A stretch of DNA of 64,000 nt from Oceanispirochaeta sp963676905. GTDB lineage: Bacteria; Spirochaetota; Spirochaetia; DSM-2461. The notes beneath the pieces are model-generated. The model was not told the origin of the DNA. It did no database searches and saw only the letters and a program-made list of their open reading frames with translations. A program made the translations under genes and the position numbers. The stretch lies in the NCBI GenBank assembly GCA_963676905.2, contig CAXXVE010000001.1:1984001-2048000 (forward strand), read 5' to 3'. Shown here piece after piece: positions 1-8,233 of this stretch (position 1 is the stretch's first letter; the number at the start of each line of letters is the position of its first letter).

Positions 1-292
1 GGCTTATGCCGCCGGTGTAGACGAATCTTATATTGGACTCTTCAAAGTCGTTGCGGCTCAGGGTATCCATAACGATGTCGCAAACCTCTTCCTGGCTGCA
101 GGGAAGATCGAGTCCCACATGAGCCCCGGAATTGGCGAAACGCTGGACGTGCTCCTTGAGATAGAAGGGACGGCCGTTGTAAGTCCGCAGGAAGTCAAAA
201 ATACCATAACCTCTCAGCACTGCCATATCGCTTACAGAAAGGACCGCATCCTTTGAGTCGACGAATTCTCCGTCAATGTAAAAAACACTCAT
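1..292 (-). CDS. Class IV aminotransferase (partial, C-terminus outside window)
   Basis: The first 97 residues of a fold-type IV PLP enzyme (branched-chain or D-amino-acid aminotransferase / aminodeoxychorismate lyase family) are present. The N-terminal block, FYIDGEFV followed by AVLRGYGIFDFLRTYNG and a KEHVQRF segment, is the usual beginning of these enzymes and resembles the gene at 8234-9085. The ATG at 290-292 opens with no other good start nearby. The PLP lysine and the residues that separate D- from L-specific enzymes lie beyond base 1, so substrate cannot be read. It is the last gene of the D-glutamate cyclase/5-oxoprolinase operon, 42 bases after pxpC. A D-amino-acid transaminase that makes or consumes D-glutamate would fit that context, but this is inference. 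Confidence 0.85.
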   Translation of the reverse strand, partial: MSVFYIDGEFVDSKDAVLSVSDMAVLRGYGIFDFLRTYNGRPFYLKEHVQRFANSGAHVGLDLPCSQEEVCDIVMDTLSRNDFEESNIRFVYTGGIS

Positions 293-334
293 AATATTCT
301 CCTTGAATCAAAATCCGTATTCCGGGATTTAAAA

Positions 335-1192
335 TTACTTATTTAGCAGCCCGTTCAGGGCTTCATTTTTTGCCCAGAGGGCATTATAGGCTTCAGCGGG
401 AGCCACTTCTTTGAAGTGGACCACCTGTCCGGGGCCGTAATGGGCCAGCATGTCCACATCCGCCGTAATAACATTGAAGATCCGGGGGTATCCTCCCACT
501 GTCTGTCTGTGCTTCAGAAGGATAATGGGACCCTTTGGCGTGAGCTGGACAGTTCCGTCGCTCACCGCCTCGCTGATCATATTGCCGGGCATCTCCAGGT
601 TCAGTTCCCTGCCGCCGCAGGAAAGGCGCATGCCCATATTGTTGATGTCCTGAGTAAGGGTCCATCCCTCTTTCAGAAAGAGTTCCGGATTCTTAAGATA
701 CTTAAACTCAGGGCCCTTTATCACACGGATGGCTCCCTTCGGATCTCTCCAGCTGCTCAGGCTCTCATAGGAGGGGCGCACCCGTCCTTCGGGGCTCTCT
801 TTTTGAGAAGCTGTCTCAGGCAGATCTTTTAACGGCCGGCAGGACAGATAGCTCCTGAAACCGTACTTTCTGGGGCCGAAGACAAGGGTCATTCCCTTTT
901 CCGCCCTTACAACTGTTCCATGGGCCACTTCTGCCTCCGATGAGTCAGTTTTGAGGCTGACTTTCTGAAAGGCACCGCCTGTGATCACGATCAGACAGTC
1001 CTCAAGAATTTCAAGCTTCGGCGGGTAGATTATCTCCAGGGCCTCGGCATCCTCGGGATTCCCAAGCAGAAGGTTTCCGCACTTATATGAAAAAAGATCC
1101 ATGGCTCCGGCAGGACTTATGCCTATATCCTGTTTTCCGAATTCCGGACCACTGGTATATCTGCTTATGCCTTTTGTCAGTTCCTTGAACAT
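335..1192 (-). CDS. pxpC: 5-oxoprolinase subunit C (biotin-dependent carboxylase-like / KipA family)
   Basis: A 285-residue protein of the KipA / allophanate hydrolase subunit 2 family. Visible family motifs are SPAGAMDLFSYKCGNLLLGN near residue 30, ITGGAF near 70, a KGPE motif near 160, NNMGMRLSCGG near 185, and the C-terminal KHRQTVGGYPRIFNVITAD. In the ATP-dependent PxpABC enzyme this subunit pairs with PxpB, and together with PxpA they open 5-oxoproline to glutamate in the cytoplasm. The start lies 4 bases after the pxpA stop, which indicates translational coupling. KipA in Bacillus is better known as a sporulation-kinase modulator partner, but presence of pxpA and pxpB next door favours the oxoprolinase role. 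Confidence 0.92.
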   Translation of the reverse strand: MFKELTKGISRYTSGPEFGKQDIGISPAGAMDLFSYKCGNLLLGNPEDAEALEIIYPPKLEILEDCLIVITGGAFQKVSLKTDSSEAEVAHGTVVRAEKGMTLVFGPRKYGFRSYLSCRPLKDLPETASQKESPEGRVRPSYESLSSWRDPKGAIRVIKGPEFKYLKNPELFLKEGWTLTQDINNMGMRLSCGGRELNLEMPGNMISEAVSDGTVQLTPKGPIILLKHRQTVGGYPRIFNVITADVDMLAHYGPGQVVHFKEVAPAEAYNALWAKNEALNGLLNK

Positions 1193-1196
1193 CCTA

Positions 1197-1916
1197 TTAC
1201 AACGCTCCCAGTTCCCTGTTCAGGGCTTCCGCCAGCTCCAGGGCTATTTCAGAGTCAGAGTGGATGCAGATGGTCTCGGCCTTCAGGGGAACGGGATCGC
1301 TCATCAGTTCATCATCTTCGTATGCAAGTACGCTCTGGTTTTCATATATTGATTTTGAATGGGCCACAGCCTCTTTCAGGTTGTGAATGGAGGCATACTC
1401 TTTTGTTCTGCTGACAAGGGCAAGTTTTCCAGCCTTAAAGGCATAGCGCCGTTCGGCAAAGGCCTCGGGAACAATCTTCATACCCAGAGCACTTCCGGCT
1501 GAAGCCAGTTCGGAATCAAAGGGAGTCATTACCTCGGTGATACCCTTCTTCTGCAGCCATCCGGCCAGCAGGGCTGCCAGGGATGCATCGGCCGCGCAGT
1601 CATTGTAGAGGGCTCCATGGAACTTGACCATTTTCACATCGTCCATCAGGGAGTACTGCTCATCCAGGGAAGCCAGAAGGTCACCGGGTGAAATATCCAT
1701 GCTTGTCCGCCCGAAATTCTCTCTGTCGGGATAGGAGAGGTGGGCCGATACTTCCACACCCCTTTCGGCGGCGAGTTTTCTGAAGGCCGCAACCGACTTT
1801 TCATCACCCGCATGTCCGCCGCAGGCTATATTGGCAATCTGTATCCGGTCCATCAGGGCCGTGTCCACCGGGTGGTCGTGACCCCTTTCTCCGATATCGC
1901 AGTTAATTTTTATCAT
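1197..1916 (-). CDS. pxpA: 5-oxoprolinase subunit A (LamB/YcsF family)
   Basis: A 239-residue LamB/YcsF-family protein that opens with the diagnostic INCDIGERG, followed by ANIACGGHAGD, a VSAHLSYPDRENFGR block and VKFHGALYN. These His/Asp-rich motifs are the conserved core of PxpA, the subunit that acts with PxpBC in ATP-dependent 5-oxoproline hydrolysis. I place the start at the ATG at 1914-1916 rather than the upstream in-frame codon at 2003: the shorter form starts exactly at the family N-terminus and overlaps the pxpB stop by four bases (ATGA), like every other junction in this operon. The protein is slightly shorter than the roughly 245-255 residues usual for the family. Confidence 0.94.
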   Translation of the reverse strand: MIKINCDIGERGHDHPVDTALMDRIQIANIACGGHAGDEKSVAAFRKLAAERGVEVSAHLSYPDRENFGRTSMDISPGDLLASLDEQYSLMDDVKMVKFHGALYNDCAADASLAALLAGWLQKKGITEVMTPFDSELASAGSALGMKIVPEAFAERRYAFKAGKLALVSRTKEYASIHNLKEAVAHSKSIYENQSVLAYEDDELMSDPVPLKAETICIHSDSEIALELAEALNRELGAL

Positions 1917-2566
1917 AATTTGTCTACCGCCTTCATTTTCAGTCTGTCTCCGGGAAGCACCTGCTTCAGCAGTTCGGGGTCGCAGCTTCCTATGAGGTTC
2001 CATCCTCCGGGGGATTCCTGGGGATAGATGCCCGTCTGGGCACCGCCGATGGCGACGGCCCCTGCGGGGATTCTGGTTCGTGGGCTGGGGAGTCTGGGGG
2101 TTTCCAGAGCCGGGTCCAGACCCATAAGGTAGGGGAAGTGAGGTTTAAAGCCGACCATGGCTACAAGATACTCCCCGGCGCTGTGCCTTTTTATGACTTC
2201 ATCAGTGGAGAACCCGCAGTGTTCAGCCACAAGTGCAAGATCCTCGCCGTCATAGACGACGGGAATGATAATCTCCCTGCCCGGAAGTTCGGGAAGATCA
2301 TTGGAGCGGTCCATATTTTCAAGTTCAAACTCTATCAGCTTCCCTATCTTGTTTCTTATATGCCCGTAGTCAGCGCTGAGGGCATCGAAGTGAACAGCTA
2401 TGCTCTTGTAGGAGGGGACGATATCAAGCACTCCCGCATCCTGTACGGACAGGGATTTCTTGAGAAAATCATAAATATGCAGAGTCTTTCTGACAGTCAG
2501 TTCATCTATACCCTCGCCGAACGACCAGCAGAGGCAGGAATCCCCGATCAGGTAGGGTGCACTCAT
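1913..2566 (-). CDS. pxpB: 5-oxoprolinase subunit B (KipI / allophanate hydrolase subunit 1 family)
   Basis: A 217-residue KipI-like protein. Recognisable elements are GDSCLCWSFGEGID at the N-terminus, the IPVVYDGEDLALVAEHCG block near residue 110 and the glycine-rich C-terminal part with GFKPHFPYLMGLDP, PRTRIPAGAVAIGGAQTGIY and SPGGWNLIG. These match the allophanate hydrolase subunit 1 family, which forms a complex with PxpC. Both ends overlap neighbours by four bases (ATGA with the DUF4392 gene upstream and with pxpA downstream), so the three reading frames are translated as a unit. Order here is B-A-C after the cyclase genes. Confidence 0.92.
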   Translation of the reverse strand: MSAPYLIGDSCLCWSFGEGIDELTVRKTLHIYDFLKKSLSVQDAGVLDIVPSYKSIAVHFDALSADYGHIRNKIGKLIEFELENMDRSNDLPELPGREIIIPVVYDGEDLALVAEHCGFSTDEVIKRHSAGEYLVAMVGFKPHFPYLMGLDPALETPRLPSPRTRIPAGAVAIGGAQTGIYPQESPGGWNLIGSCDPELLKQVLPGDRLKMKAVDKL

Positions 2567-3441
2567 AATCTGACAAGCTCCCTTTCCCTGTTCCGTGACA
2601 GGCTGTTAAGGCCGCTGTAGACAGACATCTCCCACTTTTCGTCCAGACCGTCTACTGTGTTTTTCGCCTCACCGCTGATGCCGTCAACAGCGCCGGCAGC
2701 TACAATGGCTTCAAGGATGGCAGTTAGTGCAGCCGTGCCGGGCATCAGCTCTTTTCCGCTGAGTCCTGAAAGTAGAGATGCCAGGGCATATCCGGCCCAG
2801 TTGCTCACTCCTGCGCAGATGCAGAAGTCTGCTGCAGTCCGGCAGCTGAAGGGGCGGTTCAGACTGTGGTGACTGTCCACCATCTCCGCAACCCTTCCCA
2901 TACCAAGCTCATTGCCCCCGTCGCCTATCCCAATGGTTGCAATACCTCTTTCACTGCATCCTGCAAAGATATGGTCCAGGCAGGCATGATAGGGATCAAT
3001 GCATCTGCCGCTGAAGTTGTAGAAGGAGCCGTCCGAAGCCTGGCCGGGGCGTTCCAGAGCTATGAAATGAGTCGTATCCTCCCTTATAAGCTCAGAAGCT
3101 TCGGGAGTTCTGCCGGGTTCAAGGGAGACCATTTCAATGCTGCTTCCCAGAGCTTTCTGACCGGCTTCCATAATTCCCAGCGAGTGGCTGTCGAAAACAA
3201 GGGTTACCTTTTTACCAAGCGCTTCGAGGGCATGAGCCAGGATAAGGGCTCCGGGAGGGCCGTCAGTTTCGATGGCTCCGGCACTGAGGATATAGAATCC
3301 TGTGGCAAGCAGAATGTGTTTTCCCGACAGCAGTGAGAGTCCGGCGGGGAGAATCTGGTCCCGGACCGCCCAGTTTTCAAGTCCCCGGAGTCCCGGGTCC
3401 TGCTGAATCAGTGATTCGATTTCCGATGCAAAGAGTTTCAT
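2563..3441 (-). CDS. D-glutamate cyclase C-terminal-domain protein (DUF4392)
   Basis: A 292-residue stand-alone homologue of the C-terminal domain of the eukaryotic mitochondrial D-glutamate cyclase (DUF4392 / GLUCM-like). Visible features are a glycine-rich nucleotide-fold-like start (LLATGFYILSAGAIETDGP, residues about 45-65), FDSHSLGIMEAG, ALERPGQASDG, a central ATIGIGDGGNELGMG motif around residue 175, and an AGVSNWAGYAL block near 215. In animals this domain is fused to a DUF1445 domain and the protein converts D-glutamate to 5-oxo-D-proline. Here the DUF1445 part is the gene directly upstream, overlapping by four bases. The family assignment is firm; the reaction for the bacterial split form is inferred. 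Confidence 0.82.
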   Translation of the reverse strand: MKLFASEIESLIQQDPGLRGLENWAVRDQILPAGLSLLSGKHILLATGFYILSAGAIETDGPPGALILAHALEALGKKVTLVFDSHSLGIMEAGQKALGSSIEMVSLEPGRTPEASELIREDTTHFIALERPGQASDGSFYNFSGRCIDPYHACLDHIFAGCSERGIATIGIGDGGNELGMGRVAEMVDSHHSLNRPFSCRTAADFCICAGVSNWAGYALASLLSGLSGKELMPGTAALTAILEAIVAAGAVDGISGEAKNTVDGLDEKWEMSVYSGLNSLSRNRERELVRL

Positions 3442-4217
3442 ATACCGAACTCCCTGTCCTGGATATCTCCCACAAACATATGCCCGGGGGCATGGGATAT
3501 CATAAGAGGAGGTTTCGCCATCATCACAGCCATCTGGGGTGTCACACCGCAGGCCCAGAATGCAGGAACTTCTCCCTCTTTAATGGTGACGGCATCTCCG
3601 AAGTCGGGTTTGCTTATATCTTTGATGCCGATCTGAGCAGGATCTCCAATATGAACGGGGCTGCCGTGGACAGCCGGGTAGAACCGTGTCACCTCGGCGG
3701 CTCTGGCCGCGTTCTCCGGTGTGAAGGGTCTCATGCTGACGACCATGGGGACATTGACGAAACGTCCCGCATCACGGCACATGATATTGGTTATATACAT
3801 GGGGACATTCCGTCCCTCTGTAATATTGCGGACTTCAAGACCCGCCGAGAGAAGAGCCTGTTCGAAGGAAAAACTGCAGCCCAGAAGGAAGTAGACAAAG
3901 TCATCCTGCCAGAGATCTTTCAGGTTGAAGACCTCTTCGGATTTTACTCCGTCCCTGTAGATGTAGTAACGGGGAATGTCAGTTCTGATATCCCCGCCTT
4001 CGGCTATGTACTTTGTAGTGTATTCACCCCTGTCGCCGACTTCTACAAGAGGGCAGGGCCTGGGGTTTCTCTGGGCAAAAAGCAGAAAGTCATAGGCCCA
4101 GTCTCCCGGAAGTATGCATAGGTTGGCCTGAACGCAGCCTCCGGCCTGGCCTGAAGTCGAGCAGGTCCACTCTTCGCGCCTGATGGCGTTTCGAATATCT
4201 TTTCCTGTTTTATACAT
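3438..4217 (-). CDS. DUF1445 protein, D-glutamate cyclase N-terminal-domain homologue (YcsI-like)
   Basis: A 259-residue DUF1445 protein (annotated in many genomes as putative hydro-lyase; YcsI of the Bacillus kip operon). The tell-tale regions are GQAGGCVQANLCILP near residue 25, a FLLGCSFSFEQAL block near 110, NVPMYITNI, MVVSMRPF and the C-terminal FWACGVTPQMAVMMAKPPLMISHAPGHM, which I quote only in part. It is the first gene of the operon and shares four bases with the DUF4392 gene. Together the two reproduce the domain composition of mitochondrial D-glutamate cyclase, so the likely product is 5-oxoproline for PxpABC. A GGGG stretch six bases upstream of the ATG can serve as ribosome-binding site. 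Confidence 0.85.
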   Translation of the reverse strand: MYKTGKDIRNAIRREEWTCSTSGQAGGCVQANLCILPGDWAYDFLLFAQRNPRPCPLVEVGDRGEYTTKYIAEGGDIRTDIPRYYIYRDGVKSEEVFNLKDLWQDDFVYFLLGCSFSFEQALLSAGLEVRNITEGRNVPMYITNIMCRDAGRFVNVPMVVSMRPFTPENAARAAEVTRFYPAVHGSPVHIGDPAQIGIKDISKPDFGDAVTIKEGEVPAFWACGVTPQMAVMMAKPPLMISHAPGHMFVGDIQDREFGI

Positions 4218-4524
4218 TAATTACCCCGTGTAATGTACGAATATTGTTTAAAAATGTGTTATTTATTACACATTTCGTATTTTTGAACTGACGTTAACAC
4301 GGAAATAATAATATGGCAATAGCAAAATTATCTCTTTGATACACTATGTTTCAAGACAGCCTTCAAGGGCTGTTTGAGGTGGCTTTGATCGATGTAAAGC
4401 ACGAAAATGTAGGAAAAAGGTCTGTTTCTGTATAGCTTTAAACTGCAGAATACGAGTGAATACAAATGAATAATATATAAAGAAAAGCTTTACATTCCTT
4501 TCATTTTTGGTAGAGTATTGAAAC
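4218..4524. other. Divergent intergenic region (cyclase operon / chemoreceptor)
   Basis: This 307-bp A+T-rich stretch separates two divergent transcripts and must carry both promoters. It holds an inverted repeat at 4252-4275 (listed separately). For the chemoreceptor, TTTACA at 4489-4494 and TAGAGT at 4511-4516 (16-bp spacing) form a weak sigma-70-like pair very close to the ATG at 4525. I see no gene, tRNA or riboswitch. Confidence 0.5.
4252..4275. promoter_or_regulatory. Inverted repeat, candidate operator of the cyclase/oxoprolinase operon
   Basis: Perfect 8-bp arms, AAATGTGT (4252-4259) and ACACATTT (4268-4275), are separated by 8 bp and lie 35 bp upstream of the DUF1445 start. A second pair, TACGAA (4236-4241) and TTCGTA (4274-4279), is interleaved. 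The position fits a repressor or activator site; no matching regulator gene is adjacent in the window. Confidence 0.4.
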
Positions 4525-6759
4525 ATGAAAAAAAATGCCCTCGTATTTCTCTTTTTTATGGTTGCCATTTGCACATGGGGACAGCGTGTTGAGCAGGGGA
4601 GAATTAATCTCCGTAGCTACTACTGGAATGACTCCGCAGTTACCCTGAACGGTGACTGGTCCTTCGCATGGGAACAGCAGCTGACCGAATCAGCCGACAA
4701 GGGAAGTTATATAACTGTTCCCTCCTACTGGAGCTCGTGGAAGGCTCCCGGCGGCAGCCACCCCGGGAATGCCGGGTATGCAAGCTATTCCGTCAGGGTT
4801 CAGCTTTCAGATGACTCCCCATCTCTGGCACTGATGGTAAAGAGACCCAATAACTCATACAGGGTATATATGAACGGGGACCTTGTGGGACAGGCCGGTG
4901 TTCCCGGTACCGACAAAAAGTCCACAGTACCGAAGTACGGCAGGGAGATCTATCCGGTACCTGCCGGAATTACAGATCTGGATATTACAATTCAGGTAAG
5001 CAATTTTCATCAGGCAGGGGGCGGACTGCAGCAGGATATTGTTCTGGGTGAATACGGCTCCATGAAAAAGCGGTGGGATCTCAAGCGGGGCATGGAGATG
5101 ATGATGATCGGTGTCGCCCTCTCGATGATGCTTTACTATCTGGTTCTTTTTCTGCTTATGAGAGACAGAACTGTCCTCTTCTTTTTTATATTTACCCTGA
5201 TTGCCGTACTCCGTTCTTTAGTGACCGAGTCGGTTTTTCTGCAGGAGATATTTCCCTTCCTGAACTGGCACATTCTGATCAGAATCGAATACATTACATT
5301 TGCAACAATTTCCACGGCAATGATCCTTCTGCTGAAGCAGCTCTATCCTGAGGATGTAAAGGGAATTCCGGTAAAGCTCTCCATTGGGGTATCGGCAGCA
5401 TACAGTCTGCTCATCCTTTTCGGCCCCTCCATGGTCTTTACATCCCTGATGACAGCGCAGCAGGGGATCATGGTCCTTCAGATAGTCTATCTGGTTTATC
5501 TTGTGGTCATTCTGACTGTGAGGAAGAGGGAGAATGTGGGCTATGTTATTGCCGCCCTCACCATCCTTGTGGCCACCTTTATCAATGACCTGCTGAACTC
5601 CCTTCTTATCCTTTATACAGGAGCGATGCTGAGTTACGGAATGGTCGGATTTGTTCTGGCCATGGCCTTTCTTCTGGCCCGTCAGTTCACTGCTGCCAAA
5701 GACAGCAGCGACCGTTACAGCAGGGACCTCAAGGTTTCAACCGGAAGGCTTGAGGAGCTTTTTCAGGAGATCCGCCTCGCCGGGGAGTCTCTGTCCGAAT
5801 CAGGCCGCTCTCTGGGGGGAAGCATGGATTCGGCCCGGCTGGCAATGGAAGAGATCGGCCACCAGGTAGAAGCCGTTGATACGGGTATCAGGAGCCAGAA
5901 TGCCGGCCTTGCAGAGAACAGTGAAGCCTCGGGGCATCTGAATACATTTCTTACAAAACTGGATGAGGGAATCCGCAGACAGTCCGATGAGACAGGCAGT
6001 GCTGCCGGAACCATCAGAACACTACTGGAAGAGACTGTCCGGCTTCTGGAACAGTTCAGCAGCATGGATAACTCCTTCTCCCGCCTTTCCGCCTCTGGAG
6101 AATCAGGAGAGGAGGTCCTGGAGCGAATGAGCCAGCTTGTTCAGGGTGTCAGCAGACGCTCAGAGAGGCTGGTGGAGATAAACAATCTTATTTCAGAGAT
6201 ATCGAGCCAGACCAACATGCTTGCCATGAATGCAGCCATTGAGGCCGCCCATGCCGGAGATGCGGGAAAAGGATTTGCAGTTGTCGCCGATGAAATCAGG
6301 AAACTTGCCGAGCAGACGGCCCTGCAGTCCACAGACTCCGATAAGGAGCTTAAGGAAATTCTCAGCGAGATTGCCTTTATGGTTGAGGCAACAAAGGCCG
6401 TTGAGGGCAGTTTCGGAGGAATCCAGACAAGCATTGACGGTTTCCGTTCCAATCTGGATGAGATGAGGGAAGTACTGGATGAGCAGAACCGTCTGGGAGA
6501 CGATATCAGGAATAGCCTCTCTTCAGTTCAGCAGGAGTCGGATCGGGTCCTCAGTGAATCCGCCGAGCTCCGTGAAGGCAGAATCAGGGCTGAAGACAGC
6601 CTGAATCAGCTGCAGGAGCTCAGTGATGATGTAAACCGCCGGGTAGAAAAGATGCTCGGCAGCTGCAGCAGCCTTGCCGAGGCGATAAGCACCGCTTCAG
6701 GAATGGAGCAGGCCACCGGAAACGCTATCCGGCGGCTCATCACACTGACAGAGAAATAA
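4525..6759 (+). CDS. 7TMR-DISM methyl-accepting chemotaxis-type receptor
   Basis: A 744-residue receptor. Residues 1-19 are a signal peptide ending near WGQ. Residues about 20-180 form an extracellular beta-rich domain (GDWSFAWE, VPSYWSSW, YASYSVRV, YRVYMNGDLVG) like the galactose-binding-type domains found before 7TMR-DISM modules. About seven hydrophobic helices follow from residue 188 to 390 (7TMR-DISM_7TM). The C-terminal half is a cytoplasmic coiled coil with the chemoreceptor hairpin near residues 555-600, including MNAAIEAAHAGDAGKGFAVV. The combination suggests carbohydrate-type ligand sensing coupled to CheA/CheW. Missing are HAMP and an obvious C-terminal CheR pentapeptide. No strong Shine-Dalgarno precedes the ATG; GGTAGAG lies 9 bases upstream. 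Confidence 0.88.
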   Translation: MKKNALVFLFFMVAICTWGQRVEQGRINLRSYYWNDSAVTLNGDWSFAWEQQLTESADKGSYITVPSYWSSWKAPGGSHPGNAGYASYSVRVQLSDDSPSLALMVKRPNNSYRVYMNGDLVGQAGVPGTDKKSTVPKYGREIYPVPAGITDLDITIQVSNFHQAGGGLQQDIVLGEYGSMKKRWDLKRGMEMMMIGVALSMMLYYLVLFLLMRDRTVLFFFIFTLIAVLRSLVTESVFLQEIFPFLNWHILIRIEYITFATISTAMILLLKQLYPEDVKGIPVKLSIGVSAAYSLLILFGPSMVFTSLMTAQQGIMVLQIVYLVYLVVILTVRKRENVGYVIAALTILVATFINDLLNSLLILYTGAMLSYGMVGFVLAMAFLLARQFTAAKDSSDRYSRDLKVSTGRLEELFQEIRLAGESLSESGRSLGGSMDSARLAMEEIGHQVEAVDTGIRSQNAGLAENSEASGHLNTFLTKLDEGIRRQSDETGSAAGTIRTLLEETVRLLEQFSSMDNSFSRLSASGESGEEVLERMSQLVQGVSRRSERLVEINNLISEISSQTNMLAMNAAIEAAHAGDAGKGFAVVADEIRKLAEQTALQSTDSDKELKEILSEIAFMVEATKAVEGSFGGIQTSIDGFRSNLDEMREVLDEQNRLGDDIRNSLSSVQQESDRVLSESAELREGRIRAEDSLNQLQELSDDVNRRVEKMLGSCSSLAEAISTASGMEQATGNAIRRLITLTEK

Positions 6760-6763
6760 ATTC

Positions 6764-6798
6764 AAAGCCGGCTGAGCTATTCCGCTTCTGCCGGTTTT
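6764..6798 (+). terminator. Probable intrinsic terminator of the chemoreceptor gene
   Basis: AAAGCCGGC at 6764-6772 can pair with GCCGGTTTT at 6790-6798 (one G-T pair), ending in a short T run. It overlaps the 3' end of the convergent MFS gene. The loop of 17 bases is long, so confidence is modest. Confidence 0.4.
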
Positions 6799-8117
6799 CT
6801 GTTCAGTATGAACAGACCCGTCACTCCGATAAGGGATGAGGCGATGACGCCCATCCATCCTGTGTGTCTGTAGTGACCCCATATCTTCTCCAGCATGCTG
6901 AAGCTCCAGGGACCAAGGGCGCTTCCCGCCACGATGAAACTCATGGCCATACCTGAGATGGCACCCAGGTGCTCCCTTCCGTATAGTTTGGGCCAGGTTA
7001 CCGAGTTGAGTACTCCGAAGATTCCTCCTCCCAGTCCCAGGCCGGCGATCAGCAGGGTTGCCGTGACGCCGTTATAGGGCAGGGTGAGGGCGTAACCGGC
7101 CACAGCGATGGATATACTCATAAGGAAAAACTGATATTTAAGGTCAATAATGTCACTGAGCCAGCTTCCCAGAAACCGGGCTCCCACCGAGAGCACCGAG
7201 ATGGGAAAGAAAATGGCAACGGCCTGGGCTGTTGAACGTCCCAGTGAGTCGAAAATTGAGGTGACATGGAAGGTAAAGGCTGTGTTGTAGAGGGCCCAGA
7301 AAAAGAGGAGGGCCATGTAGCACCAGAGGGCAGGATCTTTTCTTGCCTCCTGAAGTGTCTTTGATTCGGCGGCAGTACTCTTTGATGCATTGCTTCCGGT
7401 ACGGATGCGAACACCCTCTTCCATTTCAATTCCGCAATCCTCGGGGCTGTCCCGGAAGACTATGATTATAAAGGGAACAATAAGGACTATAAGTGCAATA
7501 CCTGTATAGAACCATGATCCCTTCCAGCCTGAAAGATCGATGAGGGCCTGGAGAAGTCTGGGTGCATAGGAGAAGCCGAAGGTCGTAAAGATTCCCATTA
7601 TGGCCGCTGCAAAACCTCTGTGGGATTCAAACCAGCGCATAACCATTCCCCTGGAAACCAGGGTCAGTACTCCCTGACCGAAAAATCGGATTCCGAAAAA
7701 TCCCAGGATCATAAAACCAAAGGCCGCAGGTATTCCGGGAATCCCTGTGATTCTGCTGATCCCCGTGGTGATCTCCACGGATGACGAGAGCAGCATAAGG
7801 CAGAGGCCCAGGCCCAGGGCTGAACCTGCCGCGGCCACTCGGGCGCCGAAGCGGTCATAAAATATACCGGCTCTTGTCATTATAATGGAGCTTCCGAGTG
7901 TGCCTATCATATATGCTGTTGAAATCTGGACCCGGCTGAGCTTCAGACCTTCAATCAGGTGGTCAGTGTAGACGGAGACTCCCATTGTCTGTCCGGGAAT
8001 GCTGAAAAGGATACCCAGTGCGCCTGCGGCGAGGGCAATCCAACCGTAGTAAAAGGGAACCTTTCGGGGATTGAAGGGGAAGGTTCCCGGAATAAGATGA
8101 TGTTTAGTAGTCTGGAT
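6777..8117 (-). CDS. MFS transporter, OFA (oxalate/formate antiporter)-like; apparent non-canonical start
   Basis: A twelve-helix major facilitator. The first ATG in frame is at 7983-7985 (402 residues), but the frame continues upstream and encodes a textbook first helix, KVPFYYGWIALAAGALGIL followed by FSIPGQTMG, so the ATG lies inside the protein. No ATG, GTG or TTG occurs between the upstream stop and that ATG. The only good ribosome-binding site, AAGGAG at 8124-8129, sits six bases before an ATC codon (8115-8117); I therefore extend to 8117 (446 residues), with a TATAAT box just upstream. Family features include the GxxxDRFG-like loop RAGIFYDRFGARVAA. Substrate is unknown; neighbours suggest an amino-acid-derived 2-oxo acid. 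Confidence 0.75.
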   Translation of the reverse strand: MQTTKHHLIPGTFPFNPRKVPFYYGWIALAAGALGILFSIPGQTMGVSVYTDHLIEGLKLSRVQISTAYMIGTLGSSIIMTRAGIFYDRFGARVAAAGSALGLGLCLMLLSSSVEITTGISRITGIPGIPAAFGFMILGFFGIRFFGQGVLTLVSRGMVMRWFESHRGFAAAIMGIFTTFGFSYAPRLLQALIDLSGWKGSWFYTGIALIVLIVPFIIIVFRDSPEDCGIEMEEGVRIRTGSNASKSTAAESKTLQEARKDPALWCYMALLFFWALYNTAFTFHVTSIFDSLGRSTAQAVAIFFPISVLSVGARFLGSWLSDIIDLKYQFFLMSISIAVAGYALTLPYNGVTATLLIAGLGLGGGIFGVLNSVTWPKLYGREHLGAISGMAMSFIVAGSALGPWSFSMLEKIWGHYRHTGWMGVIASSLIGVTGLFILNRKPAEAE

Positions 8118-8143
8118 AAGATACTCCTTGATAATTCAACTAC

Positions 8144-8149
8144 ATTATA
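8144..8149 (-). promoter_or_regulatory. -10 box upstream of the MFS gene
   Basis: A perfect TATAAT on the minus strand (ATTATA on plus) is placed so that transcription would begin about 7-8 bases before the AAGGAG ribosome-binding site of the MFS gene. The -35 region is poor (TTCACC at 15 bp or TATTCA at 17 bp), and the gene may also be reached by read-through from the upstream aminotransferase. Confidence 0.45.
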
Positions 8150-8172
8150 GGCAAAGGAGTTGGAGGTGAATA

Positions 8173-8205
8173 CCCGCCGGTAGGCTCTTTCAGCGAGCCG
8201 GCGGG
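8173..8205 (-). terminator. GC-rich hairpin between aminotransferase and MFS genes
   Basis: CCCGCC and GGCTC arms (8173-8189) pair with GAGCC-GGCGGG (8195-8205), with a TA-containing bulge. On the minus strand it follows the aminotransferase stop. There is no T run, so it may be a processing or attenuation structure rather than a full terminator. Confidence 0.4.
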
Positions 8206-8233
8206 ATGCAGATAAAGCCCAGGACCGGTCCTG

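Noticed and set aside
416..832. Long plus-strand frames opposite pxpC and similar antisense frames elsewhere
   Set aside because: They are mirror frames of well-supported genes, show no domain pattern and lack ribosome-binding sites.
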